NCBI GenBank assembly: GCA_016872385.1
Contig: VGZV01000008.1
Span: 1-64,000 of the forward strand
Reading direction: 5' to 3'
Source of the DNA: SAR202 cluster bacterium
GTDB taxonomy: Bacteria > Chloroflexota > Dehalococcoidia > Lucifugimonadales > UBA3495
DNA: 64,000 nt
The notes beneath the pieces are model-generated. The model had not been told where the DNA came from. It ran no database searches and saw only the letters and a list, made by a program, of their open reading frames with translations. Position 1 is the stretch's first letter. Every line of letters starts with the position of its first letter. Made by a program: the position numbers and the translations under genes. This document shows, piece by piece, positions 19,515-28,959 of this stretch.

Positions 19515-20627
19515 ATGACCATTCGCACTGAGCCGGTTACGGTTAATATCGGGCCGCAGCACCCCAGCACCCACGGGGTGTTCCGCCTGCGCGTGACCTT
19601 TGACGGCGAAGTGGTGGTGCAGGTGGAGCCAGTGTTTGGCTATCTGCACCGGGGGACGGAAAAGCTGGCCGAAGAGCGGAACTACGTGCAAGTGGTGACG
19701 CTAACCGACCGCCTGGACTATGTGTCGTCTATGACCAACAACCAGGCTTACTGCCTGGCCGTGGAGAAGCTGCTGGAGGTGGAACCGCCGCCCCGGGGCA
19801 AATATCTGCGAACCATCACCGCGGAGTTGCAGCGCATCGCCAGCCACCTGGTGGGCGTGGGATTCTTCCTTCAGGAGCTGGGCACCTTTGGCGGCACGCC
19901 CTTGATGTACTGTTTTCGCAGCCGGGAGCGCATCCTGGACCTGTTTGAGATGCTGTGCGGCGCCCGCATCACGGTCAGCTATATGCGGCCCGGCGGAGTT
20001 TTTGCCGATGCCCCCGCGGACTTTTGGCCCGCCCTGGCGACTTTCCTTAACGCCTTTCCAGGAGAGCTAGCGGAACTGGAGCAGTTGATTTTGGAAAACG
20101 AGATTCTCATGGTGCGCACCCGGGGCGTCAGCCCTCTCCCCCTGGACCTGGCCATTAACTGCTCGGTCAGCGGGCCGGTGCTGCGGGCCAGCGGATTGGC
20201 TTGGGACTGGCGCAAGGTTGACCCCTACGATGCCTACGACAAGGTGGAGTTTCAGGTGCCGGTGGGCTCCAATGGGGATAACTACGACCGCTTCTGGGTC
20301 CGTATGCAAGAGGTCCGCCAGAGCCTGAGCATCGTCCGGCAGTGTATTGCGCAAATAGAGCCGGGGCCGGTGCGCCTGCCGGATCTGCCTCTGGTGCTGC
20401 GGGCTGCGCCCGGAAAAGAAGCCTATGGGCGCATTGAGGCTCCCCGGGGTGAGCTGGGCTTCTACCTGGTCAGCGACGGCGGCGTATCGCCTTACCGGTG
20501 CAAGATACGCTCTCCCTCCCTGATTAACTTGACAGTTACTGAGCACTTGCTGGTGGGCTGGAAGCTGGCGGACATGATTGTCACCCTGGGCAGTGTGGAT
20601 ATCAACATGGGCGAGGTGGACCGTTGA
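19515..20627 (+). CDS. nuoD: NADH-quinone oxidoreductase subunit D
   Basis: 'NIGPQHPSTHGVFRLRVTFDGEVVVQVEPVFGYLHRGTEKLAEERNYVQVVTLTDRLDYVSSMTNNQAYC'. Confidence 0.96.
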   Translation: MTIRTEPVTVNIGPQHPSTHGVFRLRVTFDGEVVVQVEPVFGYLHRGTEKLAEERNYVQVVTLTDRLDYVSSMTNNQAYCLAVEKLLEVEPPPRGKYLRTITAELQRIASHLVGVGFFLQELGTFGGTPLMYCFRSRERILDLFEMLCGARITVSYMRPGGVFADAPADFWPALATFLNAFPGELAELEQLILENEILMVRTRGVSPLPLDLAINCSVSGPVLRASGLAWDWRKVDPYDAYDKVEFQVPVGSNGDNYDRFWVRMQEVRQSLSIVRQCIAQIEPGPVRLPDLPLVLRAAPGKEAYGRIEAPRGELGFYLVSDGGVSPYRCKIRSPSLINLTVTEHLLVGWKLADMIVTLGSVDINMGEVDR

Positions 20628-21844
20628 GCTGCCGGCTGGCTGCCGACAACGTCCTTTACGGCAATCCGCTTTTCCGCTGGGTGTATGACCTGGCGGGCAG
20701 CGCCTTGCCGTGCTGGTTGGCCTACATCATCGCCGGCTTGGTGGTGATGTTCATTGTGGTCAATGGCGTCTTGGCAGGCACCGCCGTCCTTACCTGGGCG
20801 GAGCGGAAGCTGCTGGGCCGGTTCCAGAACCGGGTAGGCCCCAACCGCTGGGGGCCCTTTGGACTGCTCCAGCCCATGGCCGACCTGGTCAAGCTGCTGA
20901 CCAAAGAGAACTTAACTCCCAAGGGGGCGGACCGGCTTGTCTTCAACCTGGTGCCCATACTGATGATGATGCCCACATTGCTGGTGGTGGCTGTGGTGCC
21001 CTTCGCCATGAACACGGCAGTGGCGGACTTGAGCATTGGGGTGCTTTACATACTGGCGGTCAGTTCCCTGACCATCCTGGCGATTTTCATGGCGGGGTGG
21101 TCCTCCAACAACCGCTTTGCCCTGTTTGGCGCGGCCCGCGGCGTGGCGGTGCTGGTCAGTTATGAAGTGCCGGTAGTGCTGTCGCTGTTGGGCGTGGTGA
21201 TGGTGGCTGGCTCCATGTCCTTGTCAGGAGTGGTGGAAGCCCAGGCTGTGCCCTTCCTGCTGGTGCAGCCCATCGCGCTATTCGTCTTTGCCGCCGGAAC
21301 TTCCGCGGAATTGAACCGCACGCCCTTTGACGTGGCCGAAGGCGAGTCGGAAATCGTGGCTGGCTACCACATTGAATACAGCGGCATCAAGTTCGCCATC
21401 ATCCAGGCTTCGGAGTTTGGCGGCACAATCACCGCCTCAGCGGTCATCGTCACGCTATTTCTGGCTGGCTGGCAGGGGCCGCTGGCCAGCTACCTGGGCT
21501 GGCTGTGGTTCTTGCTCAAGCTGGGTCTGGTGCTGTTCCTGTTTGTGTGGGTACGGGCCACCTACCCGCGCTTGCGCACCGACCAGATTATGGCCTTCTC
21601 CTGGAAATTCTTGCTGTCCATCAGCCTGATTAACTTGCTGGCCACCAGCCTGGAAATTTACTGGCTGCGGGGCGCGGAGCGGGCGCTCACCACCGGCGAC
21701 CTCTGGATAATGGCCCTTATGAACCTGGCTATCGCCGCAGCATGCCTCCTGGTGGCAGGCAGGCTTAGCCAGGCCAAGGTGCGGCGGGTCAGGCCTCCCC
21801 TGCCGGTTGCCGCTTCTGGGACTGCTGCCCGGGAGGCGCGCTAG
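20624..21844 (+). CDS. nuoH: NADH-quinone oxidoreductase subunit H
   Basis: 'ERKLLGRFQNRVGPNRWGPFGLLQPMADLVKLLTKE', 'RTPFDVAEGESEIVAGYHIEYSGIKFA'. Confidence 0.96.
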   Translation: MSCRLAADNVLYGNPLFRWVYDLAGSALPCWLAYIIAGLVVMFIVVNGVLAGTAVLTWAERKLLGRFQNRVGPNRWGPFGLLQPMADLVKLLTKENLTPKGADRLVFNLVPILMMMPTLLVVAVVPFAMNTAVADLSIGVLYILAVSSLTILAIFMAGWSSNNRFALFGAARGVAVLVSYEVPVVLSLLGVVMVAGSMSLSGVVEAQAVPFLLVQPIALFVFAAGTSAELNRTPFDVAEGESEIVAGYHIEYSGIKFAIIQASEFGGTITASAVIVTLFLAGWQGPLASYLGWLWFLLKLGLVLFLFVWVRATYPRLRTDQIMAFSWKFLLSISLINLLATSLEIYWLRGAERALTTGDLWIMALMNLAIAAACLLVAGRLSQAKVRRVRPPLPVAASGTAAREAR

Positions 21845-21845
21845 T

Positions 21846-22484
21846 ATGTACGGCCTGCAAATGGTCCGGGGCCTGCTGGTGACGCTGAAAAACCTGACCC
21901 GCAAGCCCTTTACCGTGCAGTACCCAGAGGAGCGGCTGCCCCAGCACCCCCGCTTCCGGGGTGAGGAGTTTGTCTGGTACGAGGAGCGTTGCACCGGCTG
22001 CGCCTCCTGCGCCAAGTACTGTCCCCTGGGCATCATCAAGATTGTCACCAGCCCCAGCGGCACGGCAGTGCCCCAGGGGGACAAGTACCGGCTGGAGGTC
22101 TTTGACATTGAGATTGCCCGGTGCATGTTCTGCGGCCTGTGTGTGGAAGCCTGTCCCTACGATGCCCTGTTCATGGGCAGCGGGTTTGAACAGGGCCGCT
22201 ACAGCCGCCGGGACCTGGTGATACCCATCCAGCAACTGCGGGAGTCAGACAAGCGGCCCAGCACCTGGTTCCGGCCCCAGCTTGAAGAGGCCAAGTATAA
22301 TCCCCACTTGGGGCAGCCGGTGGACTGGAAGCAGGCGGGTCGGGAGTCCTGGCGCTGGCACCAGCGGGAGAAAGCGGGGCTGCGGCTGGACAGCCACCCC
22401 GCAGATTCAAATGTCCCTGACGAAACCGAAAAGCCAACCCAGGCCAATGCTTTGCCGGAAGGTCCTGTCCAGGGGGCCCGCTAG
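21846..22484 (+). CDS. nuoI: NADH-quinone oxidoreductase subunit I
   Basis: Two 4Fe-4S motifs 'CTGCASCAKYCP' and 'CMFCGLCVEACP'; start set to 21846 adjacent to the nuoH stop. Confidence 0.94.
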   Translation: MYGLQMVRGLLVTLKNLTRKPFTVQYPEERLPQHPRFRGEEFVWYEERCTGCASCAKYCPLGIIKIVTSPSGTAVPQGDKYRLEVFDIEIARCMFCGLCVEACPYDALFMGSGFEQGRYSRRDLVIPIQQLRESDKRPSTWFRPQLEEAKYNPHLGQPVDWKQAGRESWRWHQREKAGLRLDSHPADSNVPDETEKPTQANALPEGPVQGAR

Positions 22485-23072
22485 ATGGTGTTGCAGGACA
22501 TAATCTTCTGGCTGCTGGCGGCGATCATGCTGGCCGCTGCCCTGGGCGTAGTGCTGGTGCGGGACCTATTCCGGGCGGCGTTGCTGCTGGTTACAGTTTT
22601 CCTGGCCGTGGCTGGCTTTTTTGTGCTGCTCAGCGCCCAGTTCCTGGCGGTGGTGCAGGTGCTGGTGTATGCAGGAGCGGTGGCTATTTTGCTGGTCTTT
22701 GCGGTAATGCTTACCAAAGATGTGGCGCGTGGCAACCAGCCCAACCGGCTGCGCCTGCCCGCCGCAGGTCTCGCCGGGCTGGCCCTGGCGGTGTTCATCG
22801 CCGTGGCGGTGACCACTGGCTGGACTCCGCTGCCTCCGTCAGTCCAGGAACAGGCCGCGCTGGTGCAGACTCAGGCTTCCGGGGGGACCACTCCCGAAGG
22901 CCTAGAGCAAGCCGGAATCAGCGGCGAAGTCCAGCGCTCCCAGGCCCAGAGAGCCACCCTGGCCGACCTGCTGCTGGGCGAATATGTGGTGCCTTTTGAG
23001 GCGGTGTCGGTGCTGCTCCTGGCGGCGGCGGTAGGTTCTCTGGCCCTGCTGAGGGGGAGGCCCCAGGGCTGA
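22485..23072 (+). CDS. nuoJ: NADH-quinone oxidoreductase subunit J
   Basis: 'RAALLLVTVFLAVAGFFVLLSAQFLAVVQVLVYAGAVAILLVFAVML'. Confidence 0.94.
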   Translation: MVLQDIIFWLLAAIMLAAALGVVLVRDLFRAALLLVTVFLAVAGFFVLLSAQFLAVVQVLVYAGAVAILLVFAVMLTKDVARGNQPNRLRLPAAGLAGLALAVFIAVAVTTGWTPLPPSVQEQAALVQTQASGGTTPEGLEQAGISGEVQRSQAQRATLADLLLGEYVVPFEAVSVLLLAAAVGSLALLRGRPQG

Positions 23073-23074
23073 CT

Positions 23075-23404
23075 ATGTCGCTGCAGGCCATGCTGATAGT
23101 CGCGGCGGCGCTGTTCGCCATCGGCCTTTATGGCGCCCTGGCCCGGCGCAACGCCATCGTAGTTCTGATGGGCATCGAGCTAATGTTCAATGCGGTCAAT
23201 CTTACCCTGGTGGCTATGGGGCGCTACGTGGCCCCCCAGACCTTGCAGCAAGACATCAGCACAGTGCTTACGGGGCAGGTTTTTGCCCTGTTCATTATCG
23301 CCGTGGCTGCTGCGGAAGTGACCCTGGGCTTGGGTATTGTGTTTGCCATGTACCGGCACACTGAGTCGGTGGACCTCACCGACGCAGTGCAGATGCGCCA
23401 TTAA
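23075..23404 (+). CDS. nuoK: NADH-quinone oxidoreductase subunit K
   Basis: 'AIGLYGALARRNAIVVLMGIELMFNAVNLTLVA', 'ALFIIAVAAAEVTLGLGIVFAMYR'. Confidence 0.94.
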   Translation: MSLQAMLIVAAALFAIGLYGALARRNAIVVLMGIELMFNAVNLTLVAMGRYVAPQTLQQDISTVLTGQVFALFIIAVAAAEVTLGLGIVFAMYRHTESVDLTDAVQMRH

Positions 23405-23410
23405 GTCTGG

Positions 23411-23614
23411 TTGACCAGTATGTGGGTTGAGTTTCGACGCGCGCCAAACTTGATGCTGGCTGAGATGTGGAAAGAGGCCCTGGAGGGAGAGGGACTGCCC
23501 ACGCGCATCCTCCCGGAGGGGGATATTCTGGACTGGGCTGAGCGAGTGCCCTTCCGGATCTACGTGCCCAAGGGCAGGGAGCACGTGGCCGAGGAAATTC
23601 TGAGGAAGCTGTAG
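23411..23614 (+). CDS. Small protein, DUF2007-like putative signal-transducing domain
   Basis: 67 aa 'APNLMLAEMWKEALEGEGLPTRIL...FRIYVPKGREHVAEEILRKL'; tightly packed between nuoK and nuoL. Confidence 0.6.
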   Translation: MTSMWVEFRRAPNLMLAEMWKEALEGEGLPTRILPEGDILDWAERVPFRIYVPKGREHVAEEILRKL

Positions 23615-25708
23615 ATGGTCAGCGAGCCGCTAGTCTGGGCTATCTTGCTACTGCCCGTACTGTCCTTTCTAATCATCTCCCTGGTGATTAGGCCCTTCTT
23701 AAACCGCATCCCGGCCCTCAGCGGCTGGCTGCTCATCGGGTGCTTGCTGGCGGCGCTGGCCCTGTCCCTGATGACCCTTTGGGCGGCGGCAGGCCACCAT
23801 GTGCCGGAATTCCGGCAGCACGCCTGGTTGTCCGTGGGCAGCGCCACCATCGCCTTTGGCCTGCTGGTGGACCCTCTCACGGCGGTCATGCTGGTGGTGG
23901 TCACGGCAGTCAGCTTGCTGGTCCAGGTGTATTCCCAAGGTTACATGAAGGGCGACCCCAGCTACAGCCGCTACTACGCGTACATGTCCCTGTTCACTGC
24001 CGCCATGCTGGGGCTGCTGCTGGCCAGCAATATTGTGCAGCTTTACATGTTCTGGGAACTGGTGGGTCTGGCCTCCTACCTGCTCATCGGGTTCTGGCAC
24101 CACCGGCCTGCCGCGGCGGCCGCCGCCAAGAAAGCCTTTATCATGACCCGCATTGGCGACGTGGGTTTCCTCATCGCCATTCTTTACCTGTTCTTCCAGA
24201 GCGACAAGTTTGCCGCCGCCGGTCTGAACGCTTTCCACATCCCAGACATTTGGCAGGCAGCGCAACCCCTGGCTGCTGGCGGGGCCATCCTGGGCGGAGC
24301 GGCGTTGACCTGGGTAGTCCTGGGCATATTTGCCGGGGCCGCGGGCAAATCGGCCCAGTTCCCGCTGCACGCCTGGCTGCCCGACGCTATGGAAGGCCCT
24401 ACGCCGGTCAGCGCGTTGATTCATGCCGCCACCATGGTGGCCGCTGGCGTATTCCTGGTGGCCCGCTTTTATCCGCTGTTCCTGGCCTCCAGCGCCGCGC
24501 TGACGGTGGTGGCGTTGATTGGCGCCTTCACCGCCTTTTTGGCCGCCACCATGGGCCTGGTGATGAATGACATCAAGCGAGTGCTGGCCTATTCCACGGT
24601 GAGCCAGCTGGGCTACATGATGGCTGCCCTGGGCATGGGCGCTTATTCTGCGGCTCTGTTCCACCTGTTTACCCACGCCTTTTTCAAGGCGCTGCTCTTC
24701 CTGGCGGCGGGGAGTGTCAATCATGCGGTGGACACTTTCAACATGACCTATATGGGCGGACTGCGGCGTCACATGCCCTGGACTTACGTGCTGACAATCA
24801 TTGGCGGCCTCAGCCTAGTGGGAATCATTCCCTTAGCCGGGTTCTGGAGCAAGGACGAGATCCTGTCTGGCGTTTGGGGCAGCAGCGAGTTGGTGGCCCC
24901 CTGGGTAGGCCGTCTGACCTTCCTGCTGCTGGCAGTTTCCGTGCTGCTGACCGCTTTCTACACCCTTAGATTGGTGATCCTGACTTTCCACGGGCAGTTC
25001 CGGGGAGGCGGAGAGAAGGAGCGGGAGGAGGCGGGCGTTGTTGCCCCGGCGCCTGTTTCCGCTCACGCCGCCGATTCCCACCACAGCGCTGCTCAGCCTG
25101 CGGGGCACGGCGGTGGACACCACCTGGCGGAATCTCCTATGGTGATGCTGCTGCCCATGCTGGTCCTGGGTGTTGGCACCGTGGCGGCGGGCTATGTAGC
25201 CAACCCGCAGTGGGTGCATTCGCTGCTGGGTATTCCGGGGCACTGGATTACAGAATTTTTCCATTTGGGACTGGAAGAGGCACTGTCCGGGCGTGAGGCG
25301 CATCTGGCAGTTCCTGAGTTCAGCCTGGGCATGGCTGCGGCGTCCACGCTGATTGCCTTGGCCGGTCTGGCCTTGGCAGCAGCGCTGTACCGTGGACGGG
25401 GCGCTGAGACCAGGAAAGACCCTCTGGAGCGCGGCGGCCCGGTGTACGTCTTGCTCAATCGGAGATATCTGGTAGACGTGCTGTACGAGAATGTTCTGAC
25501 TGGCCGGGTATTTTACCGGGCAGTGGCGGGCGCTCTGGATTGGCTAGACCGCAACCTGGTGGATGGCCTGGTGAACTTGACCGGCCTGGTGTTCCGGAAT
25601 GCAGGCAGGCCCCTGGGCCTGCTTCAGACCGGCCAGGTGCAGTTTTATGCCGTGGCGCTGACCCTGGGGAGCTTGCTGGTGCTGCTCGGTTACCTGGTAT
25701 TGCGGTAG
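23615..25708 (+). CDS. nuoL: NADH-quinone oxidoreductase subunit L
   Basis: Antiporter-like subunit 'WELVGLASYLLIGFWHHRPAAAAAAKKAFIMTRIGDVGF', 'QFPLHAWLPDAMEGPTPVSALIHAATMVAAGV'. Confidence 0.96.
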   Translation: MVSEPLVWAILLLPVLSFLIISLVIRPFLNRIPALSGWLLIGCLLAALALSLMTLWAAAGHHVPEFRQHAWLSVGSATIAFGLLVDPLTAVMLVVVTAVSLLVQVYSQGYMKGDPSYSRYYAYMSLFTAAMLGLLLASNIVQLYMFWELVGLASYLLIGFWHHRPAAAAAAKKAFIMTRIGDVGFLIAILYLFFQSDKFAAAGLNAFHIPDIWQAAQPLAAGGAILGGAALTWVVLGIFAGAAGKSAQFPLHAWLPDAMEGPTPVSALIHAATMVAAGVFLVARFYPLFLASSAALTVVALIGAFTAFLAATMGLVMNDIKRVLAYSTVSQLGYMMAALGMGAYSAALFHLFTHAFFKALLFLAAGSVNHAVDTFNMTYMGGLRRHMPWTYVLTIIGGLSLVGIIPLAGFWSKDEILSGVWGSSELVAPWVGRLTFLLLAVSVLLTAFYTLRLVILTFHGQFRGGGEKEREEAGVVAPAPVSAHAADSHHSAAQPAGHGGGHHLAESPMVMLLPMLVLGVGTVAAGYVANPQWVHSLLGIPGHWITEFFHLGLEEALSGREAHLAVPEFSLGMAAASTLIALAGLALAAALYRGRGAETRKDPLERGGPVYVLLNRRYLVDVLYENVLTGRVFYRAVAGALDWLDRNLVDGLVNLTGLVFRNAGRPLGLLQTGQVQFYAVALTLGSLLVLLGYLVLR

Positions 25709-25726
25709 CGCCGGAGGAACAAGGTT

Positions 25727-27250
25727 TTGGGTTTGGAATTTCCAGGACTTTTAACGGCCACCGTGTTTCTGCCCGCGGCAGGGGCGCTGGCGGTGCTGGC
25801 ATTGGGGCGCAACGACCGCACGGCCCGCCTGCTGGCGGCGCTGGTGGCGCTGGCCGACCTGGCCCTGGCCGTCCTGGTGTTCGCCGGCTTCGACCGGGGA
25901 GACGGAGCCGCCCGGTTCCAAATGGTGGACCGTTTTACGTGGTTCTCCGCTCAGACCCTGGAGGCCAGCTACATCCTGGGGGTGGACGGACTCAGCGCTC
26001 CCCTAGTGCTGCTCACCGGCCTGCTGGGGCTTTGCGCGGTTTTGGCTTCCTGGCACATCACCCTGAGGGTGCGGGAGCACTACATGTGGCTGCTGCTGCT
26101 CCAGACCGCGGTGATGGGCGTGTTCACCTCCCTGGACCTGCTGCTGTTCTTCCTGTTCTGGGAGGTGGAACTGCTGCCCATGTACATGCTCATCGCAACC
26201 TGGGGCGGCGGGCGGCGGCAATACTCGGCCATGAAATTCCTGGTGTTCACCATCCTGGGCAGCGCCTTCATGCTGGTGGCCATTGTCGCCATATTCGTCA
26301 GCCCCGACGTGGGCACTTTCGACATGACCCGGCTGCTGGCCCCAGGGTCTGGGCTTTCCCAAGCCGCCCTGGCGTTGCCATTATCGGCGCTGTTCTGGCT
26401 GTTCTTCCTGGCCTTCGCCATCAAGCTCCCCACGTGGCCGCTGCACACCTGGCTGCCTGACGCCCACACCGACGCGCCCACTGCAGGCAGCGTGATGCTG
26501 GCCGGAGTGCTGCTGAAGATGGGCGGCTACGGATTGCTCAGGATTAATCTGGGGATGTTCCCTGACCAGACTCGGCAATTTGCCTGGATCCTCATTGCCC
26601 TGGGAGTAATCAGCGTGCTCTACGGAGCGGTGGTAACCCTGAGGCAGACGGACTTGAAACGGCTGGTAGCCTACTCCAGCGTCAGCCACATGGGGCTGGT
26701 CCTGGTGGGTGTCGCCTCGGTGAACGTGGCCCAGGGTCAGCTGACTGCCGCAGGACTGAACGGCGCGGCCATGCAGCTTTTCACCCACGGCACGGTCACG
26801 GGCCTCCTGTTCCTGGCGGTGGGGCTGATCTACGATAAGGCCCACACCCGCTACATTCCCGACCTGGGCGGGCTGGCGGGCCGCATGCCCCTGGTGACCA
26901 TTGCTTTCCTCGTGGCGGGACTGGCTTCCCTGGGCCTGCCAGGCCTCAGTGGGTTCGTCTCGGAGCTGCTGGTGTTCCTGGGGGCCTTCCGCGCCTTCCC
27001 CTGGGCCACGGCCCTGGCGGTGCTGGGCATCATCCTGGCGGCGGGCTACGTCCTGTGGATGGCGGAGCGCACGCTGTTTGGCCCGGGCCGGGAACGCTTT
27101 GCTCACCTGACGGATGCTTCCGCAGTGGAAGCCATTCCGCTGGTGCTGTTAATGGCCAGCATCCTGGCGGTGGGACTGTATCCCGCCATGCTGACCGGGG
27201 TTTTCCAGGCGGGACTGGCGCCGGTGGTGGCGGCGCTTAACGGCGGATAA
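25727..27250 (+). CDS. nuoM: NADH-quinone oxidoreductase subunit M
   Basis: 'FWEVELLPMYMLIATWGGGRRQYSAMKF', 'WPLHTWLPDAHTDAPTAGSVMLAGVLLKMGGYG'. Confidence 0.96.
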   Translation: MGLEFPGLLTATVFLPAAGALAVLALGRNDRTARLLAALVALADLALAVLVFAGFDRGDGAARFQMVDRFTWFSAQTLEASYILGVDGLSAPLVLLTGLLGLCAVLASWHITLRVREHYMWLLLLQTAVMGVFTSLDLLLFFLFWEVELLPMYMLIATWGGGRRQYSAMKFLVFTILGSAFMLVAIVAIFVSPDVGTFDMTRLLAPGSGLSQAALALPLSALFWLFFLAFAIKLPTWPLHTWLPDAHTDAPTAGSVMLAGVLLKMGGYGLLRINLGMFPDQTRQFAWILIALGVISVLYGAVVTLRQTDLKRLVAYSSVSHMGLVLVGVASVNVAQGQLTAAGLNGAAMQLFTHGTVTGLLFLAVGLIYDKAHTRYIPDLGGLAGRMPLVTIAFLVAGLASLGLPGLSGFVSELLVFLGAFRAFPWATALAVLGIILAAGYVLWMAERTLFGPGRERFAHLTDASAVEAIPLVLLMASILAVGLYPAMLTGVFQAGLAPVVAALNGG

Positions 27251-27269
27251 TTTGCAGTTGTTGAAATAG

Positions 27270-28805
27270 ATGTCCTCCTACGATTTATATTTAATCTCCC
27301 CCTACCTGGCCGTGGCTGGGACCGGGCTGCTGGTGGTTCTGCTGGACCTGGTGTTCCGGCGGAAGGGGTTGCTGGCAGGCGTGGCTCTGGCGGGATTGGC
27401 CCTGGGTCTGCTGCTCACCGCAGTCCAGGCCCGCGATTCCCTGGGCCTGGGCGGCGGGTCGGGGTTGCCCAACCTGGCCATAGGTCCTGGCCTGCTGGCC
27501 GCCAGCCTGGCGGTGGACCGCTTTGCCCTGTTCTTCAACGTCCTGGTGCTGGCGGCGGCAGGGATTGTCATCCTTGCCTCTGTGGACTATCTGGAGCGGA
27601 TGCGGGGAAACCACGGCGAGTTCCTGGCGTTGCTGCTGTTCTCCGCCACTGGCATGATGCTGCTGTCCGCCGCTGCCGAGCTAATCACCATCTACATCGC
27701 CCTGGAACTGACCACCCTCCCCTTGGCGGCCCTGGCCGCCTTGCTCATGGACCGTAACTCCAGCGAGGCCGGGCTGAAGTACCTGATCGTTGGCGCCATC
27801 AGTTCGGCGCTGATGCTGTATGGGATGGCGTTGCTCTTCGGCTTCGCTGGCACCACCAGCGTGGAGGGCATAGCTGCCGCTTTGCTGGCGCCTGCCCAGC
27901 AGCCTGTGCCCTTTGGCAGTTACGCGGTGCTGGCGGCGGTGGCCCTGTTGCTGGCAGGGTTCGGCTTCAAGATTGCGGCTGTGCCCTTCCAAATGTGGGT
28001 GCCCGATGTTTACCAGGGCGCGCCCGCGCCAGTGGCGGCCTTCCTGTCTGTGGCCAGCAAGGCGGCGGGCTTCGCCGTCCTGCTACGGGTGTTTTACACT
28101 GGTTTCGGTGACTTCGACTGGCACTGGGGCGCGCTGGCGGCGGGACTGGCCGCCGCTTCCATGACCGTGGGCAACCTGGTGGCCATGAGCCAGACCAACA
28201 TCCGCAGACTATTAGGCTATAGCACCATTGCCCATGCGGGTTACATTTTGATAGGCGTAGCGGCGGTAGCGGGAACAAGTGCAAGCCAGGCCAGCCCTGG
28301 CAGCTTGACCACTGCGGGTCCCAGCAGCGTACTCTTCTACCTGGCGGCATACGTGGCGGCCAATTTGACTGCCTTTGTGGCGGTCATTGCCATCAGCAGC
28401 CGAATAGCCAGTGACCGCATCAGCGACTATGCGGGGCTGGTGCAGCGGTCTCCCTTCCTGGCGGCGGCGCTGGCCCTGGCTCTGGCAGCCCTGATTGGAA
28501 TTCCCCCCACCAGCCTGTTCATTGCCAAGTTGTACGTTTTCAGCGCGGCGGTCCATAGCGGGCTGGCCTGGCTGGCCCTGGTGGGGGTTATTAACAGCGT
28601 AGTGTCAGCCTACTACTACATAAAGGTAATCCGGGTAATGTTCCTGGAGCCGCCCGCCGCCCAGGAACGCATCCATATCTCCCCTACGGTATGGGCCGCG
28701 CTGGCTCTGGTAGTAGCCGCTACCCTGTGGATGGGGATTGCCCCCGCCGCCATGCTGGGCGTTGCCGAAGGCGCGGTGCGGGCGCTGTCCGGGGTAGCCA
28801 GGTGA
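27270..28805 (+). CDS. nuoN: NADH-quinone oxidoreductase subunit N
   Basis: 'IALELTTLPLAALAALLMDRNSSEAGLKYLIVGAISSALMLYGMALLFG', 'PFQMWVPDVYQGAPAPVAAFLSVASKAAGFA'. Confidence 0.96.
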   Translation: MSSYDLYLISPYLAVAGTGLLVVLLDLVFRRKGLLAGVALAGLALGLLLTAVQARDSLGLGGGSGLPNLAIGPGLLAASLAVDRFALFFNVLVLAAAGIVILASVDYLERMRGNHGEFLALLLFSATGMMLLSAAAELITIYIALELTTLPLAALAALLMDRNSSEAGLKYLIVGAISSALMLYGMALLFGFAGTTSVEGIAAALLAPAQQPVPFGSYAVLAAVALLLAGFGFKIAAVPFQMWVPDVYQGAPAPVAAFLSVASKAAGFAVLLRVFYTGFGDFDWHWGALAAGLAAASMTVGNLVAMSQTNIRRLLGYSTIAHAGYILIGVAAVAGTSASQASPGSLTTAGPSSVLFYLAAYVAANLTAFVAVIAISSRIASDRISDYAGLVQRSPFLAAALALALAALIGIPPTSLFIAKLYVFSAAVHSGLAWLALVGVINSVVSAYYYIKVIRVMFLEPPAAQERIHISPTVWAALALVVAATLWMGIAPAAMLGVAEGAVRALSGVAR

Positions 28806-28834
28806 ACACCAGGGGCAAGGGCGCCGAGTTCAGG

Positions 28835-28863
28835 TTGACACCCCTGGAAGCCGATGCTAGACT
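28835..28863 (+). promoter_or_regulatory. Candidate sigma70-type promoter TTGACA-N17-TAGACT upstream of nadK
   Basis: Consensus -35, 17-bp spacer, 4/6 -10, about 100 nt before the nadK ATG. Confidence 0.55.
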
Positions 28864-28959
28864 CCCTTTGCTTGAAGCTGCCTATATTGGGTTATGTGTT
28901 CTGGCGGAAAGGCGTGCAACTGCGCACTTATCAGGCGTAAGGTTGGCTGCTAATACTCC

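Noticed and set aside
23699-24772. 357-aa minus-strand ORF opposite nuoL
   Set aside because: Antisense shadow; His/Gln/Arg-rich composition mirrors hydrophobic codons of the coding strand.
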